Below, piece after piece: positions 1-12,692 of a DNA stretch of 64,000 nucleotides (the stretch's first letter is position 1; the number at the start of each line of letters is the position of its first letter). Origin of the DNA: Kitagawia praeruptora (taxonomy: Eukaryota > Streptophyta > Magnoliopsida > Apiales > Apiaceae); the NCBI GenBank assembly GCA_037693485.1, contig CM075345.1:87874001-87938000 (forward strand), written 5' to 3'. Below the pieces are notes generated by a model, which was not told the DNA's origin, did no database searches, and saw only the letters and a program-made list of their open reading frames with translations. The translations under genes were made by a program, and so were the position numbers.

Positions 1-399
1 CCCGTAAGTCAATGATAAACTCGTAATGAGATTAAGTATAAGGTTATTTTAACCCAGTGGAATGATGAACCAGAAACATTAAGTGCATGTGATTCAGAGG
101 AATAGTAAATTCTTTCTTTTCCTTGAATGGATTAATGTAGTTATCTTAAGTTATTCCGACACTGAATCGTAAATGGATTAAGTAAAGGGATCAGTGGTTA
201 AAAGGTAACTGAGAGTGTTTTAGATGAAACCTGAAAGAACGAGTGTATGCCAAGTTCTCGAAGTATGAGTCTGGCAAAATGAAGTCCAGTTAAAAGGACA
301 TATGATCAATAGTGAGTAGTGTTGGTCGATCCCGCCAAGTGAAAGACAGTCTCAAATGGAGAAAGGCCAACCACACCGGCAAAGGTGAGAAATTTCATA

Positions 400-680
400 A
401 GATTCACGAGGTATTACCAAAGATTTGCTCAGGACTTTACAAAGAGTGCAGTCCCGGAACCCGACTTATTTGTAAGACTAAAAGTTTGAAGGTACAAGAT
501 AAATAGGGGAAAATCTCCCTGGAGTTAGATATAAAATTGGTAACGACCCAGCATTGGCGTTATCTAATGGAGGAAGGAAAATTCTGGAATTTATTAGAAT
601 GCACCTCGTACAGGTTTAGGTGTTGTGCTTGTGCAACACAGCAGGGTAATTGCGGATGTATTCGGATAGCACGGTTCACC
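400..680 (+). pseudogene. pol: Relic of RT connection and RNase H, Ty3/gypsy pol
   Basis: Around 408-485 one frame reads RYYQRFAQDFTKSA, matching the conserved 'GYYRRFIKDFSKIA' stretch after the RT palm in Ty3/gypsy pol. At 540-670 another frame reads a 'DPALALSNG' block and then RTGLGVVLVQHSRVIA, the RNase H core (family form: DAS-x-GLGCVLMQ-x-G-x-VIAYAS). Order and strand agree with the purine tract and LTR downstream. The two pieces are in different frames with stops between them, so nothing functional remains. This is a by-eye assignment from motif spacing. Confidence 0.6.
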
Positions 681-2539
681 AGATTCGGATAGCCTTGGTA
701 GTGCCAATTTTGTGTAACGATTAATTCCGACGATAGTGTTCCTTCTGAGACTAGTTGTTAGGTGGACTGGTATTCGGTAGCATCGACTATTAGGACGAAT
801 ATATACATGGAAGATGTGGCATGTTTCAGCGTGGAACTTTGATTTCCTTCAATGAGATGTATATATATTTGGCTCCTTTCCCAGTAGTTAAACTTCTGAC
901 TTTATGTCAATCATTTTATAATTATAACTGCTTACTGTTCGACCTGCTTGGATGTTCCTTAAACTATTCTTCGGGTATCGACATAGACCTTCCCAGTGTC
1001 ATCAGTGGGTGGATAGATTGACTAAAATTTTCCCTAATTTTGGAAAGAAATTCAACGAATTTTGGCAAACCTTGTCTTTCTGATTATCAAAGAATGTCAC
1101 TAAAAAGGGTGGAAACCAAAGCCGCTATATGGACTGATATGTCAAACCCCGATTATTACGATTGATTATAGAGATAAAATTTTGAAGTTGAGATTAGACG
1201 GAAAAAAGGGAAATGTATTAAGAAACAAGCCGGATTGAGGGAGTCTGGGATTGACTTAAATGAAAAGGTTGTTATGCTAGAAGTGTTAAGCTTATATGGC
1301 ACGTGGAATTGATAAGAGAAGTTGAAAAGATAAAAATAAAGGAAAGGTGACCGGAGACGGTACCGAGAAGTCAATTGAGACTTATATGGAGTAAAATTTT
1401 GAAAAGATCAAAAGGTATCAAAGAAGAAGGCACTATGCTGGTAATTGCTAGAAAAGTAATGATATTAACTAAACTAACATATTGTAATGTGGCCCGTTGA
1501 GGCCAAGTCACAAGTAAATATCAAGCGACTAGACCAACAATGAAAGGACAAAGCGGGGTAGCTTTTAACCAAGCGCCAACCGCGAGAACTTGATATAAAA
1601 TAAATTGAGATACATGATGATGGACTTTATAAATGCCATGGGTGTATTCGGATTAAGGATAATGACCAAGGAAGGTTATGTAGATTATCAGAGATAATGC
1701 AGTGTGATGCATAAATGTTATCTGAAACTTAGTGTCCTCAAGAAAAGCAATAAATGCTAAGAGATTCACGTTGAACACAACCAATATCTTCCAGAACATC
1801 CTTGCTACCATTACCAAATTCTGTAAGAAAGACAGATAGACATATGTTGTCTTTTGGAAGGTTATATAGACTGACATTCGTTTGAAAGAAGAGGTTAGCA
1901 TTAGGCTACCTATAGGTTATCAAGATAAGAATGATTGAAAAGAGACCCTTATTAAGGATATATGATTGAATTGCCAAGTACAGGATGTATGTATTCCTTG
2001 AAAATAGAATTGAGGATAGAATGTCCAGAGATTAAGACGAACCCTGGGGGATGCACAAAGGATAGCATCAACCCTAATAAGACATTGTAAAATCAGACGA
2101 TATAAGTTGAATCGACAAGGTATCAATAACCTTTAAGGATTGGCTGAAAGGAGTCTCAAAGAGTACACAGACAAGATTGTTATAGGATTGACTACTGATA
2201 TTTTGAGATATTCCTGTACCTAGAAGATACAGGAGGAATGATGAGGATGACCTAAGAAACCTTATAAGGGAAGAGGTAATATTCCGAACTTCAAAAGGGA
2301 AGTTTGGTAAGGAATGTATGACATAGTAACAATAAGGCCAGATGAAGCATGTGTGAAACCATGAGAAAGTATGGATTGAACCAATAAGGTTGAGATTTTC
2401 CTAAAATAAGAAAGGACTGAGATAAGAAATATCCTAGATATGATTGGGAGTAACCGTGATAAAGTTCCCACAGAAAGGTGGAAGCAATGATTTTTGAAAA
2501 AAGACTGGAATATGTTTTCTCTTATCTAGCAGAGTTCAA

Positions 2540-2645
2540 GGGAGGATGCTCCTACCCTGAGTTGGAATAGATCCAGAAAATATTGATTTCAAGAAAATAT
2601 TATATTCAGGAAAGGCCAATGAGGTGGCCGACACTTTAAGTATAA
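2540..2645 (+). pseudogene. pol: Relic of RNase H-integrase junction, Ty3/gypsy pol
   Basis: One frame at about 2600-2645 reads SGKANEVADTLSIRE, close to the 'PGKANVVADALSRKE' block that ends RNase H in Ty3/gypsy elements. It lies on the same strand as the RNase H relic but about 1.9 kb further on, where roughly 0.3 kb would be expected. Either an insertion separates them or two elements are mixed here. No integrase zinc finger or DDE core could be read downstream. Confidence 0.5.
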
Positions 2646-4257
2646 GGGAGTATGTATATATGCTCATATTAAAGAGATAGAATGATAGTGTAAAGGACCT
2701 TGATGGTCATAATGTGGTAGAGGAAGTTACATTCCGTCTGATGATTGTGCCAGGATCAACTATAAGAATAGTTTAAGTAAAGATTCGATTCCTGATGTTG
2801 CTGGTAGCACATTACCGACATTAGGAGGCTCTACGACAAGCCAGACCAAATTCCCAAAAAGACTCGCCTTTCCTTTGGAAAAAGAGAGGGGAGGTTAAGT
2901 AACAAGGAATTGGTAGTAGATAACCAGAAACAGAGATGGTACAAATACTGATAAGCTAAATGGCATGATGATGAATGACAAGCAAGTTTATGTTGGTGTA
3001 TTTCTGCGTAAACAAGATAGAGTACAAGAAGTTAAAGATTCGTGATGCTGAAAGGTATCCCTGTATTAAGGATTAACGAGATTTGGAAAGTGATTAAGTA
3101 AAACGCTGAGCTTTCAGTCTTCAACTAGAGTTATACGATTAATAATCTCCTCAACCTATCCTAGCTGCAACGCTTGAAGCTCTTCTGCAATTCTATCTTC
3201 TTAATGTGATATCTGTATCAAGTTCAGGAAGTATTCCTTATGGGTAAGGAATAGTGATTATTTTGTCTTCCTAAGAGAGTGGTAATTTGACAAATCATGA
3301 AACCCGTATGTCTAGCTATTAAAGCCTTACGTAAATGATAAACGATGACAATTTATCCATGGACCACATTAATGTAGTGGTGATTTTCTGCGAAATTAGA
3401 TGATAACGACTGTGGAAGGGTCGGAATTGAATCTAAGTTAGAGAAATCATCCAGGTTTGTTTCGGATGGTTTAAATTTTGGAATGACATGATATTTGAAA
3501 TACTGATTAGGTTATAATGGTCCATAGTAAGATGGACATAACATCGAGAATGCGTTGACACACGAGATTACGATAAAATAGTATTTATTACGATTACGAC
3601 TATTTTCTTCTTTGACAAACCTCTATAGTTCAGGGGTAAATTCCAAGTATGATACTTTGCAATCAAGAAAAAATTTCTACAAATCCTTGAAATTCTTTTC
3701 TTTTCTTCTCACTTATTTATATTCTTCTGAATTGAGGAGAACAACCCTTCAAGGAGGGGAGGTACTGCTACGTGACGATCTGTCTGTGTGATAGAAGTCT
3801 AAGTGGAATGCCATTAATTGTTTAATTGCTTGTCAAGTACTAAAGGCTGGCCCCCTTCTGTGCTAACTATGCAATATAACAAATGTTCAGTGATCATAGT
3901 GATCTCTCAATAAATTTTTCCACTTCAATATATATAGATACAGATTACGAAGGTAAAAGCGATCAGGAACGTAGTACGAGTAAGGTTATCTCCGAATTCG
4001 TAGCGCGATAGTGATACCGAAGTCACTGCACGTACCAATAAGGTTAATAGTATAAGACCGGACAAGAGCGTATACCGGATAATGTGTTGTACGAAAGTAT
4101 CAAAGAATTGGTAGAATGGATAAAGGGTGTATTGTAACACCAGTACGATGTGCTTTAGAAAGATTGGAATGTGTAAGGATCGACCAGAGAATTTGAAAGC
4201 GAAATAACCAACAAGTACCCAATTTTCTTCTACCTGATTCCGGGACGGAATCCTTTT

Positions 4258-4270
4258 AAGGAGGGGAGAC
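4258..4270 (+). other. Polypurine tract
   Basis: The sequence AAGGAGGGGAGAC abuts the TGTAAG start of the LTR. A purine run at this place primes plus-strand DNA synthesis in LTR retrotransposons and fixes the element on the plus strand. The preceding GGGACGGAATCCTTTT is typical of the end of a Ty3/gypsy pol. Confidence 0.75.
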
Positions 4271-7244
4271 TGTAAGAACCCAGATTTTTGGGTAGAATTA
4301 AAACTTTTTATTATGTATTGATGTAAGAGTGAGCAGTGGTTACAATTACAATGTAATACTAGTTTTAATGAATGAATAATGAAAGGAAGAAGATTCCACG
4401 ATTATATGTCCTGAAGGATGCTATTGGGTGATAACTTAGATTAGAATAATCTATCTCCTAGAAAGTTAAGACAAGATTCCCTAGAGAGAAATAGATACCC
4501 TCATGTCATCTAGATCGATATCGGTTACAAGTACGGAGGTTCCATGAAAGAGTTAAGGAACGCTCGAGGAAGCACAAAGATATTTTCTAAGTACCAGGAC
4601 TAAAAAGAGGATAAGTGATGAATAGTGTTATTGATGGAAATAAGAATATTATGAGACGACACTATATAGAAGTACCCAGAATGAATTTCTGAGTTCGTAT
4701 TAGTGATCCGAGGGGAAAATAAGTGTATGTAAAGATTGTCAGATTCTGAAAAATAGCACTTTTATTTTCTCCGAGATTTCCCTGGGCACTGCCAGACATA
4801 AGGATTTATTAAAGGGATTTAAGGAATTTAAATTCGAGAAGTGTTAAGAAAGATGAAGAATAGTATTATAAATATTAAGAAGGTTTTTGGTAAAACCCTA
4901 ACTAGAAACGGATGAGTTATTCCCTCGAACGATCAACGAATTAAGCAATAACCGGACAAAAGAGCAAGCAGAGGGAGCAAGAGTCATGCATAAGCTACTA
5001 GAAAATATCTAGTAACCATATGGTTACATAAGTAACCAACATACTTAGGAATCAACCATGCACTTAGCAAGCAAACCATGTAGTTAGTTTTTAACCATCC
5101 AAAACACAACACTTGGCTTGCAAATGCATCATTCCATGCATCATCACTTTAATAAAGTGAACATAAGATGAGATATTATTCAAGACACCATTTTATGCAT
5201 TATTGTTCAAACAAACCAACCAAGCAAACTCATCCTCTCCCAAGAACAAAGCCATTCGGCTTTCTTGATAATTCAAGAATTAAAATCCATCTTCCCACCA
5301 TTGTTTGATCTCCAAACTTTTACTATAAATCTTATATTTCATAAAAATGATACCCTAGAAATCTTAGCCTCAAAATCCATTGTTTCCATTTTCAATAAAA
5401 TCATCAAAGTCTAGGGTGAATAGTAACTTCAAGAACAAATCTTGGTTTTCTTGATTTCTTGGATGATCCAAGCTTGGTTAAGGATAGACATGGACTATAC
5501 ATGGCCTAGCAAGGTCTTTAACACTCTCCAAGGAAGGTATAAACCTTATGAACCCTATATCTTACTTTGGGTATATGCTTGTTCTTGATGGATCAAAATA
5601 GTTATGGTGTTAGTATGTTAAAAGCATGATTATGATTGGATTTTGGCAGAGGTTAAAATAGTTAGATGAAAGGAAAGGCATTTCTTGGCCTTAGTTCATG
5701 GTTAAATAGTATGTATTTGTTGTTTGGAGTGGATACCATGATTATTGGAAGGTTTGGAATTTAGAAAGATTCGATTTATAGCCGTCGTAATGCCCGATTT
5801 TCGTTAAATCTTAAGTAACCGTGCATCACAGTAGCTTTAACTCACTGTTAAGCTTCGATTTCTGCCATGATAAGCTAGATTATGTTATAAGCTTCGTTTT
5901 GATATAAAGATCATATGAAATGGATTTACAGTTTAGGAGTTATGATTAAATTCGTAAAAGTGGTTCGAAACAGTAATCGAAAGTTCGTAACTGAAATTGG
6001 AATCCCTTCACATGACTAAGTCAGTGACGAATCATGGTAATTAAATATTAGAGGTCATAAGGAAGGAGTGAGAGAAAACTATAAGTAAAATGGATCGTTT
6101 TCTGATTTTTTAAAAATGTTCGAATCGAGGTTAAGTGCGAAGAAACCATTTTTCGGAGGTAACACTATTCACTAAAAGCTCCTGCCCTGTTTTGGCAAAA
6201 ATATGAAAATTTAATCTTCTGACCTAAGTCAAATTTTGAGTTAGCTACCTTCTAGACATTCTCTAGATCATGTACGCAAAAATGGTGCGTCATTTGAGTT
6301 AACGGTTACCGAGTTATGAACGTTTTAGTGAAAGAGGTGTGAATAGTAAAGATCCGTAGTTGACTGAACTTCGAAAATGCATTTCACCTATCTAGACCTG
6401 TGGCTTCGAATTGGAAATTTTATGATAAATATTACAAATACCAAAGATGATTTTAAAAGTGGTTTCGTAATTAAATATGTTTCCAGTGATTTATTAAAAG
6501 TGTTGAAGTACGAGTCACGGAATAGTAATTCTCAGAAAAGTCAACTCTAGGGGTACTACTTTGGCCACCCATTTTGGCTAGATTAAAAGAGGAATCTCGA
6601 GTCGACTAAAACATGAAACTTGTTAAGAATTATCAAGACAACATATTGCTGCCAAGACCGAGGATATAAATGATTAAGCGAGATGTACGAAAGATCCGAC
6701 ATTAAGGACGGATTCGAGTGTCGGATTATAGCGGTATTAATAAGAGTTATGTTAGGGTTTGCCTAATGAGATAATTTGAAAATGTGTTTTAACCTAAGTT
6801 AAATATATACTTAGCATGTCGAAGTGTTAAAGTGATTAACCTCGAATATTGTGATTATTTATAGATTACCGGATTGAACCGAGGTACACTACACCCACAG
6901 GATTACCAGGCAAGTTTCCAATACCTTGGAACTGTTGTTGTGATAATATATATGATTGTTGTTATACATATGCCATAGCATGCATGCCTACTTTCAAAAG
7001 TCTATTGGAATACTTGTTCCCTGAATTGTTATTGGCTTATAGACTAGATAGGTATTATCAGATATAAGCCGGATTGTTTTGTAAAACCCTTAGTGGAGGG
7101 TATATTATATTCATTCTTTTAATATAGACCGGAAGTCGGTATTTTGAAATATAGATGTAGTCCTGGAAACCCGGAGGGATTCCAGCGACAGATTTTATTC
7201 CTTTTGAGGAATGTTACCTATAACACTAATTATATTTCCATAAA

Positions 7245-7770
7245 GTATTAATTACTTGGAAATCTTTCGAGAAATGTTATTCGAGTATTATCTCAGTCGA
7301 GAAATATTAAATGAATATTATTTCGAATATTCATCTAGAGTTTGATTATTTAATGAATATTATTTTGATATTCACTTAAAACATTATTAAATGAATATTA
7401 CTTTTGAGTATTCATTTAAGGTTTTATTTACTTAATGAATATTATTTTGAAATATTCATTTGAAGCTCTATTTACTTAAGGAATATTAATTATTTCGGAT
7501 ATTCCTCTAAAAGTTGTGATTACTCAATGAATATTATTTGAATGTTCATTTAGAATATTAATTATTAAAGTGAATATTATCTTCGAATATTCATTTCAGG
7601 TTTGATGTATTTAGTAAATATTATTTTAAATATTTATTTGAGTTTACTATTTAATGAATATCACCTTGAATATTCATTGGAAGTCTTATTTATTTAATGA
7701 ATATTATTTTGAATATTCATTTAAGAAGAGAGTTATTTAGTAAATAATTCTAAATATTCATTCGAGGATT
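7245..7770. repeat. Array of AT-rich palindromic units within LTR A1
   Basis: About ten irregular units of 45-65 bp repeat the theme ATGAATATTA...GAATATTCATTT, so each unit is an imperfect inverted repeat that could fold back on itself. The same array occurs at the homologous place in the other LTR copy (20060-20725). Units vary in spacing and sequence, so this is an old, degenerate array. Confidence 0.7.
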
Positions 7771-8462
7771 ACTTACGAGTAATATTATGATTTGTTCATG
7801 TTCCTTAATTATTATTGATTTAATAAATATTCTTGGAATATTTATTTAAATTCTTTTAAGTTCTTTTTGATAATGATTCATATTATTCAAAGATTATCTG
7901 TCACCTTCAGATATGGTGTAAAATATTTCGGAGTATTTTATGACTATTTTTATCAAGGGGAGGTTCCCAAACTCTATTTTCATTTAAATCTATCTTATAG
8001 GAAGATTTAAATAATTGCTCAAACCTCCAAAAACATATAAGGGGACCTCACTTGAGAGCTGTTATTTATTTGATTGCCCGGTCATATTCTTGCTAAACTA
8101 TCTTGTCACTCACATCTTGATTCTTTCAAACATCGATATGAATCTTTTTGGTTACCTCCTCAATGCTCGAGGGGTAAGATTGACGGAACAAGCTTATATC
8201 CATTAACAAGCATCGGCTTGGGAAATATTGGTGATCTTTTCCTTTCCAATTAGATACGACTACTTTGTGGAGTCCTATCAACAAGTACTATACTTGGGGA
8301 AAGGGGGACGAACTTTATGTTTCAGAGTTATGGATGATAATTGAACTAGGAGACGCGTAAATGGCTGAGTGGCGCCGGTCCAGCAATAGCCCAACTGTTG
8401 GCTGAGGAGTTCCAGAGGGCGGTAGACAAGTAAATCCGTCGGAGCTACCTTCTACATGTAGA

Positions 8463-8517
8463 GAACGACTGATGAGATGCATGACATACGACTGATGAGA
8501 TGCATGACATACGACTG
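8463..8517. repeat. Two-copy short tandem duplication in LTR A1
   Basis: The segment CGACTGATGAGATGCATGACATA-like occurs twice in direct succession here, while the corresponding place in the solo LTR copy near 21460-21485 holds a single version. It is a recent local duplication in this copy. Confidence 0.6.
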
Positions 8518-9295
8518 ATCATCGTAAATGTCAGGGCATCTGGCGCGGCAATGCTCCCGTATTAGTTCATCCTCCAAATTGAGAAATTTTCTGCAACATT
8601 ATCATTGTTGGCAGGTTTGAAAAGTGTTTGAACTGGAATTGCAATATTCTTCCTACAAGTTCCTCTATTACGAAAATTTGATAATATCTTGCTTATCTTT
8701 GACCTAGCAGATATTTCTTCGGAACAATTACATTTTGAGTTACCTTGTAACTTATCTCATACCTTATATTGGTACTACGTTCGTTAATGCATGGCACATG
8801 GTTTCAAAGATATTTTGGACTGTTATACATTATCACCGTTCAATTATATTTTTGGTGGGCTATTGCTCACCCTTGCTTTATTTATTTATATCACAACAAC
8901 AGCTAGATCAGATGGCCACGCAAGGCATACCCAGCATAGGCAGATGTCAGCCGTCAGAGGATTAACCGCTGAGGTCATAGCTACCATTGCTGAGGATGCA
9001 GCTGTTGGTAGGCTAGTTGTTATATTTTGTATATCAAATGTATTATTGATTTGGTATATATATAAATGGATGGCAAAGAGTATGTAAAATTATTAATGTA
9101 ATTTCTTGGGTTGTAAGAACTCAATTGTATGATTAATAAAATTTGGTTACTCTGATTACATCTCTGGGACTATAACGAGTGTGTTCTATATTGTTGTTTG
9201 GGTCACAAGGTTGTAACTTAAATTATGTTGGTTTTGTGGATGGAGGTTGAGACCGTAACGACCAGATCCCTGACCCCGGATCTGGGGGTGTTACA

Positions 9296-9755
9296 TGCAC
9301 TTCTCCGGGTTCAGTTTCATTTGGTTTTTCCTTAGATTTTCAAAACATTCCCGTAGATCATGGACGTGTTCCTCAACGGTCTTGGATTTGGCGATGATGT
9401 CATCAATATAGGACTCCAAGTTCCAGCCTATTTGGTCCTGGAAGACCTCTACCATGGCTTTTTGGTACGTAGCCCCGGCATTCCGGAGCCCGAAAGGCAT
9501 AAACTTGTAAGCATACACCGCTCTGTGGGTTATGAAGGCCGTTTTGGCTATGTCTGCAGGGTTCATCTTGATCTGATTATAGCCGGAGAAGGCGTCCATG
9601 AAGCTTAGCATTACATGTCCCGAGGTGGCATCAATGAGCTGATCTATGTTGGGTAATGGGTATGGATCCTTGGGGCAAGCCTCGTTGAGGTCGGTGTAGT
9701 CGACGCACATCCTCCACTTCCCACTAGGTGTCTTGACTAGAACCACATTGGCCAA
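9296..9755 (-). pseudogene. pol: Reverse transcriptase fragment, Tat-like Ty3/gypsy
   Basis: The N-terminal two thirds of an RT palm: motifs TPSGKWRMCVDYTDLN, CPKDPYPLPNIDQLID, FMDAFSGYNQI, FMPFGLRNAGATYQ and the catalytic YIDDI are all present, so the catalytic aspartates survive. The frame then ends because LTR A1 is inserted; the final stop codon is supplied by the LTR end. Upstream it is out of frame with the protease ORF: the expected linker between KADI(R) and (P)EWLANVV is short, consistent with a small deletion near 9755-9765. The product would have been part of a polyprotein that copies the element RNA in virus-like particles. It is not functional here. Confidence 0.85.
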
Positions 9756-11089
9756 CCACTCCGGATATCTGCCTTGAGGAGTTTGTCTACTTCTTCGTCT
9801 ATGGCCCTTTGTCTCTCCGGGGCAACATTCCTTCTTTTTTGCTTTACGGGTTTTCTTCTGGGGTCGACATCCAGGCTGTGCATGGCTAAAGATTCTTGGA
9901 GTCCGGGCATATCAGTCGGGCTCCATGCAAATACATCTGCATATTCCCGGAGTAGCGACACGAGGTCCTCTTTGAAGGCTATTTCTAACCCCTCCCCAAT
10001 CTTGATTTTCCTTTCGGAATCTCCGGGTATCAGTTCAATTGTCTCTGTTTCTACCGCGGGCTCGACCTTGGCTTGATCTTTCATGGTGGATGATTTTTGA
10101 ACCCGGGCCTGGGAGTTTGAAGCAAGGTACCCCTGGGAGTTTGAAGCAAGGTACCCCCGGGCTATGGAAGTTCCTGTCTCTTGGGTAGGGATCTCAGAGT
10201 TCTCGATATTTTGAACCTCCTTCCCGGTGTTCTTGTAAGTTGAGTTTCTGTGTTTCTTTCTACTTTGATTCTTGTGATAAGAAGAGGCTTTGCGTTTGTT
10301 TTCTGGATCAGTTTCAGCCATAACTAGGGCTTGGCCATAACATCGGCTTGCTGTTTCAGTATCACCTTTTACTTCTCCTACTCCGGCGGCTGTTGGGAAC
10401 TTGAACTTGAGGTGTGGGGTCGAGATCACGGCTCGGAGCTTGGTCAGGACTGGGCGCCCTAGAATCACATTATAGGAGGATGGACTATTGATTACATAGA
10501 ATTTAACCACATGAGTTATCTGCTTCGGGGCAGTGCCGAACTTGACAGGTAGGTAGAGGGTTCCTTGGATTGGGACTAGGTTGTGGCCGAAGCCGTATAA
10601 CGGGTCTTCTCTACATTCATTCATTTTGATGCTTTCGAGCTGCATCCTGTCCACGGTATGTTTAAACAATATGTTGACCGAAGAGCCATTGTCCATAAGG
10701 ACCCTCTTTACTTCATTTTCTGCGATATCTAGGCTCACCACCAGGGACTCATTATGGTTGGGGTCAATTCCCTCGAAGTCGGCGTTGTTGAATGATATGA
10801 CTTGTTCCGGAGTGGTTTCCACCATCATTACCTCATCTCCGGAGTCCAGGGTCCTCGGGGAAGAGTTGGAGCTGCCCAGTACTACGTGTACCACGTTTTT
10901 AGTTTTTGGAGCCCCGGGCCCCTGTCCCCTTTCAGCATTTCTCCGGGCCACGTACTGGTTCATGTTCCCCCTTTTGATTTGTTCCTCGATGAAGAACTTG
11001 AGTGAAACACAGTTCTCGGTGGTGTGCTTGTGGGTTGCGTGGTAATCACAATGCTTGTGTTTGGGCCTGTTCTCCGGGGCTGTTGCCAT
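9737..11089 (-). pseudogene. gag-pol: gag C-terminus, aspartic protease and RT leader, Tat-like element D
   Basis: A 450-codon open stretch continues the gag frame after a run of stops upstream. It begins with the gag Cys/His region (C-x2-H-x3-H-x2-TTENC, near residues 14-27), then a linker. A retropepsin-like protease has the motif VLMDNGSSVNILF near residue 130; the DNGS form replaces the usual D-S/T-G and is common in the Tat group. ILGRP follows about 80 residues later. Around residues 310-335 a 9-residue block ending LASNSQ is duplicated in tandem (DNA at about 10105-10160). The last part is the RT leader (FAWSPTDMPGL), ending at a frameshift before the RT core. The first Met is not a true start. 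Confidence 0.8.
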
Positions 11090-12598
11090 AGGCTTAGGTG
11101 GATAGTAGAAGGGCTTGTCCTGGATCTCTTTTAATATGTCGGCCCGGGGTCGGTTCAGGGGTTTCCACTCAGGTTCGGGACGTGGCTTGGATTTTTCTGG
11201 CCTCGGGGGCCTGGTATCAGACTTAGGCTTCGAGAAGTGGCTTCTGTCCGGGACGGTTAGCTAAGAGCTTGGGATGTAGTTACTCTGTTTGTTGGGTTTG
11301 AATTTCTTTTCTGGTTGATACTCGCTTCTGGGGCGATCGTCTTTGTTTCTGCTCGAGGAGGCCCCTTGCCTGGTCATTCTCATGGCTTGTAAGATGTCTG
11401 TTTCTTTGATGAATTTGGCAGCCATAACATAGGCTGCAGCCAGGCTCTAGGGCTCTTTGTGCACGAGCTCTAGTACATGGCGCTCGTTGTGCTCCGGGTC
11501 AAGGTTCTTTCGGAATATGCTCAAGGCCTCCCTCTCATATAGATTCGTGACTTTGTTTATGGCCTCTTAGAATCGTTTCATGAAAGCGGAGAGGGCCTCG
11601 TTGTCATTTTGTCTGATAGTTTCAAGGTGGCACATGTGGTACTCCGGGGTTTTGTTAGCCTGGAACCTTCGGAGGAAGGCTTCCCTAAACTCTTTCCAAC
11701 TGTGTATACTCCGGGATGGGATCCGGCTGAACCATCTTTGGGCTGCTCCTTTTAGTGTAGAGGCAAAGAATCGGCATTTTGTCAGGTCATTGTAGAAGTA
11801 TATCAGGGCTATCTGTTCAAAGTAGTTGAGGTGCTCCTCGGGGTCTTCCCACCCATCAAAGGAGTCGAAGTTGTAATGCTTGAGATTCTTCTGTCGGGGT
11901 ATGGCTTCGAGGGAGTAGCTGAAAGGGGTGAGTGTATCTTGGATCTCAAATCCGGAGTCACTGTTAACTTTTCTCTACAGCTCATGGATCATTTGCACTA
12001 AGTTGTCTGGGCGTTCTTCATCATCTGAGATGATCTCCGGGCTAATCTCTCGGTGGGGTCTCTTGGATTTGGATTTCATTATCCTTTCTTCCTCCTCTTG
12101 AAGCCTTTTCTGGTTCCTAAGTTCCAACTTGGCCTGTTCTTCCTGCCTTATTCTTTCCCGGAGTCTCTCCATTTTCTTGAGTTTATCAGTTTCGTAATCT
12201 CTGGCTTTGCTTTGAGGGTTGTGGTCCTTCTTAGTTCTTTTGCCTTGGTCTCCGAGACGGTCAAAGACCGAAGCTCAGGATTGATGGGAGTTGGCTGACC
12301 CCTCGGAGTTCTCTGCTTGTTCGGGTTCTGGTTCTGGGTGGGGGCGGTTTCTGTAAGCCCGGATTGCTTCGGCCAGCTTCTCCAGGGTCAAATTCTCCAT
12401 TTGTGCAGAGTCGAGGGGTACGCCTGTATACTTGTGTCTGTTTACCTCAACGGTGACCCGGGCGTCATTGGGGCCGATCCCGAGCCCTTCCTGGACCGGG
12501 ACCTGGTTTTGCGGCGCCTGCTCCGGGAAAGGAACTAGGGGCTCTTCTCTCGGAGCGCTAAGTGCTTGGCGTTGGGTGGACTTGCTTTGTCGAGGCAT
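11090..12598 (-). pseudogene. gag: gag, Tat-like element D, broken by five in-frame stops
   Basis: The frame starts at MPRQSKSTQRQ (12598), shortly downstream of the PBS, and runs in a single frame into the protease ORF. It is interrupted by stops at 12275 (TGA), 11975 (TAG), about 11567 (TAA), about 11446 (TAG) and about 11262 (TAG). Between them a retrotransposon gag domain is readable: FASTLKGAAQRWFSRIP, SWKEFREAFLRRF and the DPEHNERHVLE region. A highly charged, coiled-coil-like stretch (MERLRERIRQEEQAKLELRNQ) precedes it at 12172. All five stops could come from C-to-T changes of CAG, CAA or CGA codons, the usual decay of methylated repeats. It encoded the capsid-forming protein; it is dead here. 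Confidence 0.8.
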
Positions 12599-12673
12599 GG
12601 TTGTTGATTTTAGCTGGTTTGAGGGGTTCGGGTTTGTTTGGATTGTCTGTTTGGTTTGAGGCCGGAGGTTCGT

Positions 12674-12691
12674 CCCCTCCTTCTAGCGCCA
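12674..12691 (-). other. Primer binding site of element D
   Basis: On the minus strand TGGCGCTAGAAGGAGGGG lies 1 nt from the LTR end. The identical 18 nt is used by element B at 57206-57223. A TGG start is expected for pairing with a tRNA ending in CCA; I do not name the tRNA. Confidence 0.7.
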
Positions 12692-12692
12692 A

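Larger units (their letters stand above)
1..4270 (+). mobile_element. Decayed interior of a plus-strand Ty3/gypsy element (left end outside window)
   Basis: This stretch is the degenerate internal part of the element whose 3' LTR starts at 4271. It ends in a purine-rich tract directly against the LTR, as the interior of a plus-strand element should. Frames are broken everywhere and no ORF longer than about 80 codons survives. Two short patches still read as Ty3/gypsy pol and are listed separately at 400-680 and 2540-2645. The 1.9 kb between them shows no homology I can name and may hold insertions. A second purine tract, AAGGAGGGGAGG, lies near 3750. The original 5' LTR and gag are off the left edge. 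Confidence 0.6.
4271..9295 (+). mobile_element. 3' LTR, 5.0 kb, long-LTR Ty3/gypsy family A (copy A1)
   Basis: The LTR starts TGTAAGAACCC after a purine tract and ends GGATCTGGGGGTGTTACA. A second copy, with the same ends and collinear interior, is the solo LTR at 17492-22264. At 5025 bp it is very long for an LTR. It interrupts the RT of the minus-strand Tat element that resumes at 9296; the matching target duplication is off the left edge. Inside are an array of AT-rich palindromes (7245-7770), a short tandem duplication (about 8463-8517) and no credible gene. An open stretch at 8791-9087 is conserved in the other copy but has no recognised domain. Confidence 0.85.

Noticed and set aside
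2168..2226. A possible RT active-site block (reads YTDKIVIGLTTDIL) in the decayed element
   Set aside because: It has one loose match, lies downstream of the RNase H relic in the wrong order, and has stops on both sides. It may be chance.
8735..9087. Open stretch of about 80-98 codons conserved in both family A LTRs (also 21757-21999), with a hydrophobic run
   Set aside because: Both lie at the same place in LTR copies, so similarity follows from common descent. The frames differ in length, there is no domain, and LTRs are normally non-coding. A selection test on many copies would be needed.
9360..11045. Plus-strand ORFs opposite the Tat-like gag-pol
   Set aside because: They are complements of the conserved RT, protease and gag frames and carry no independent motif.
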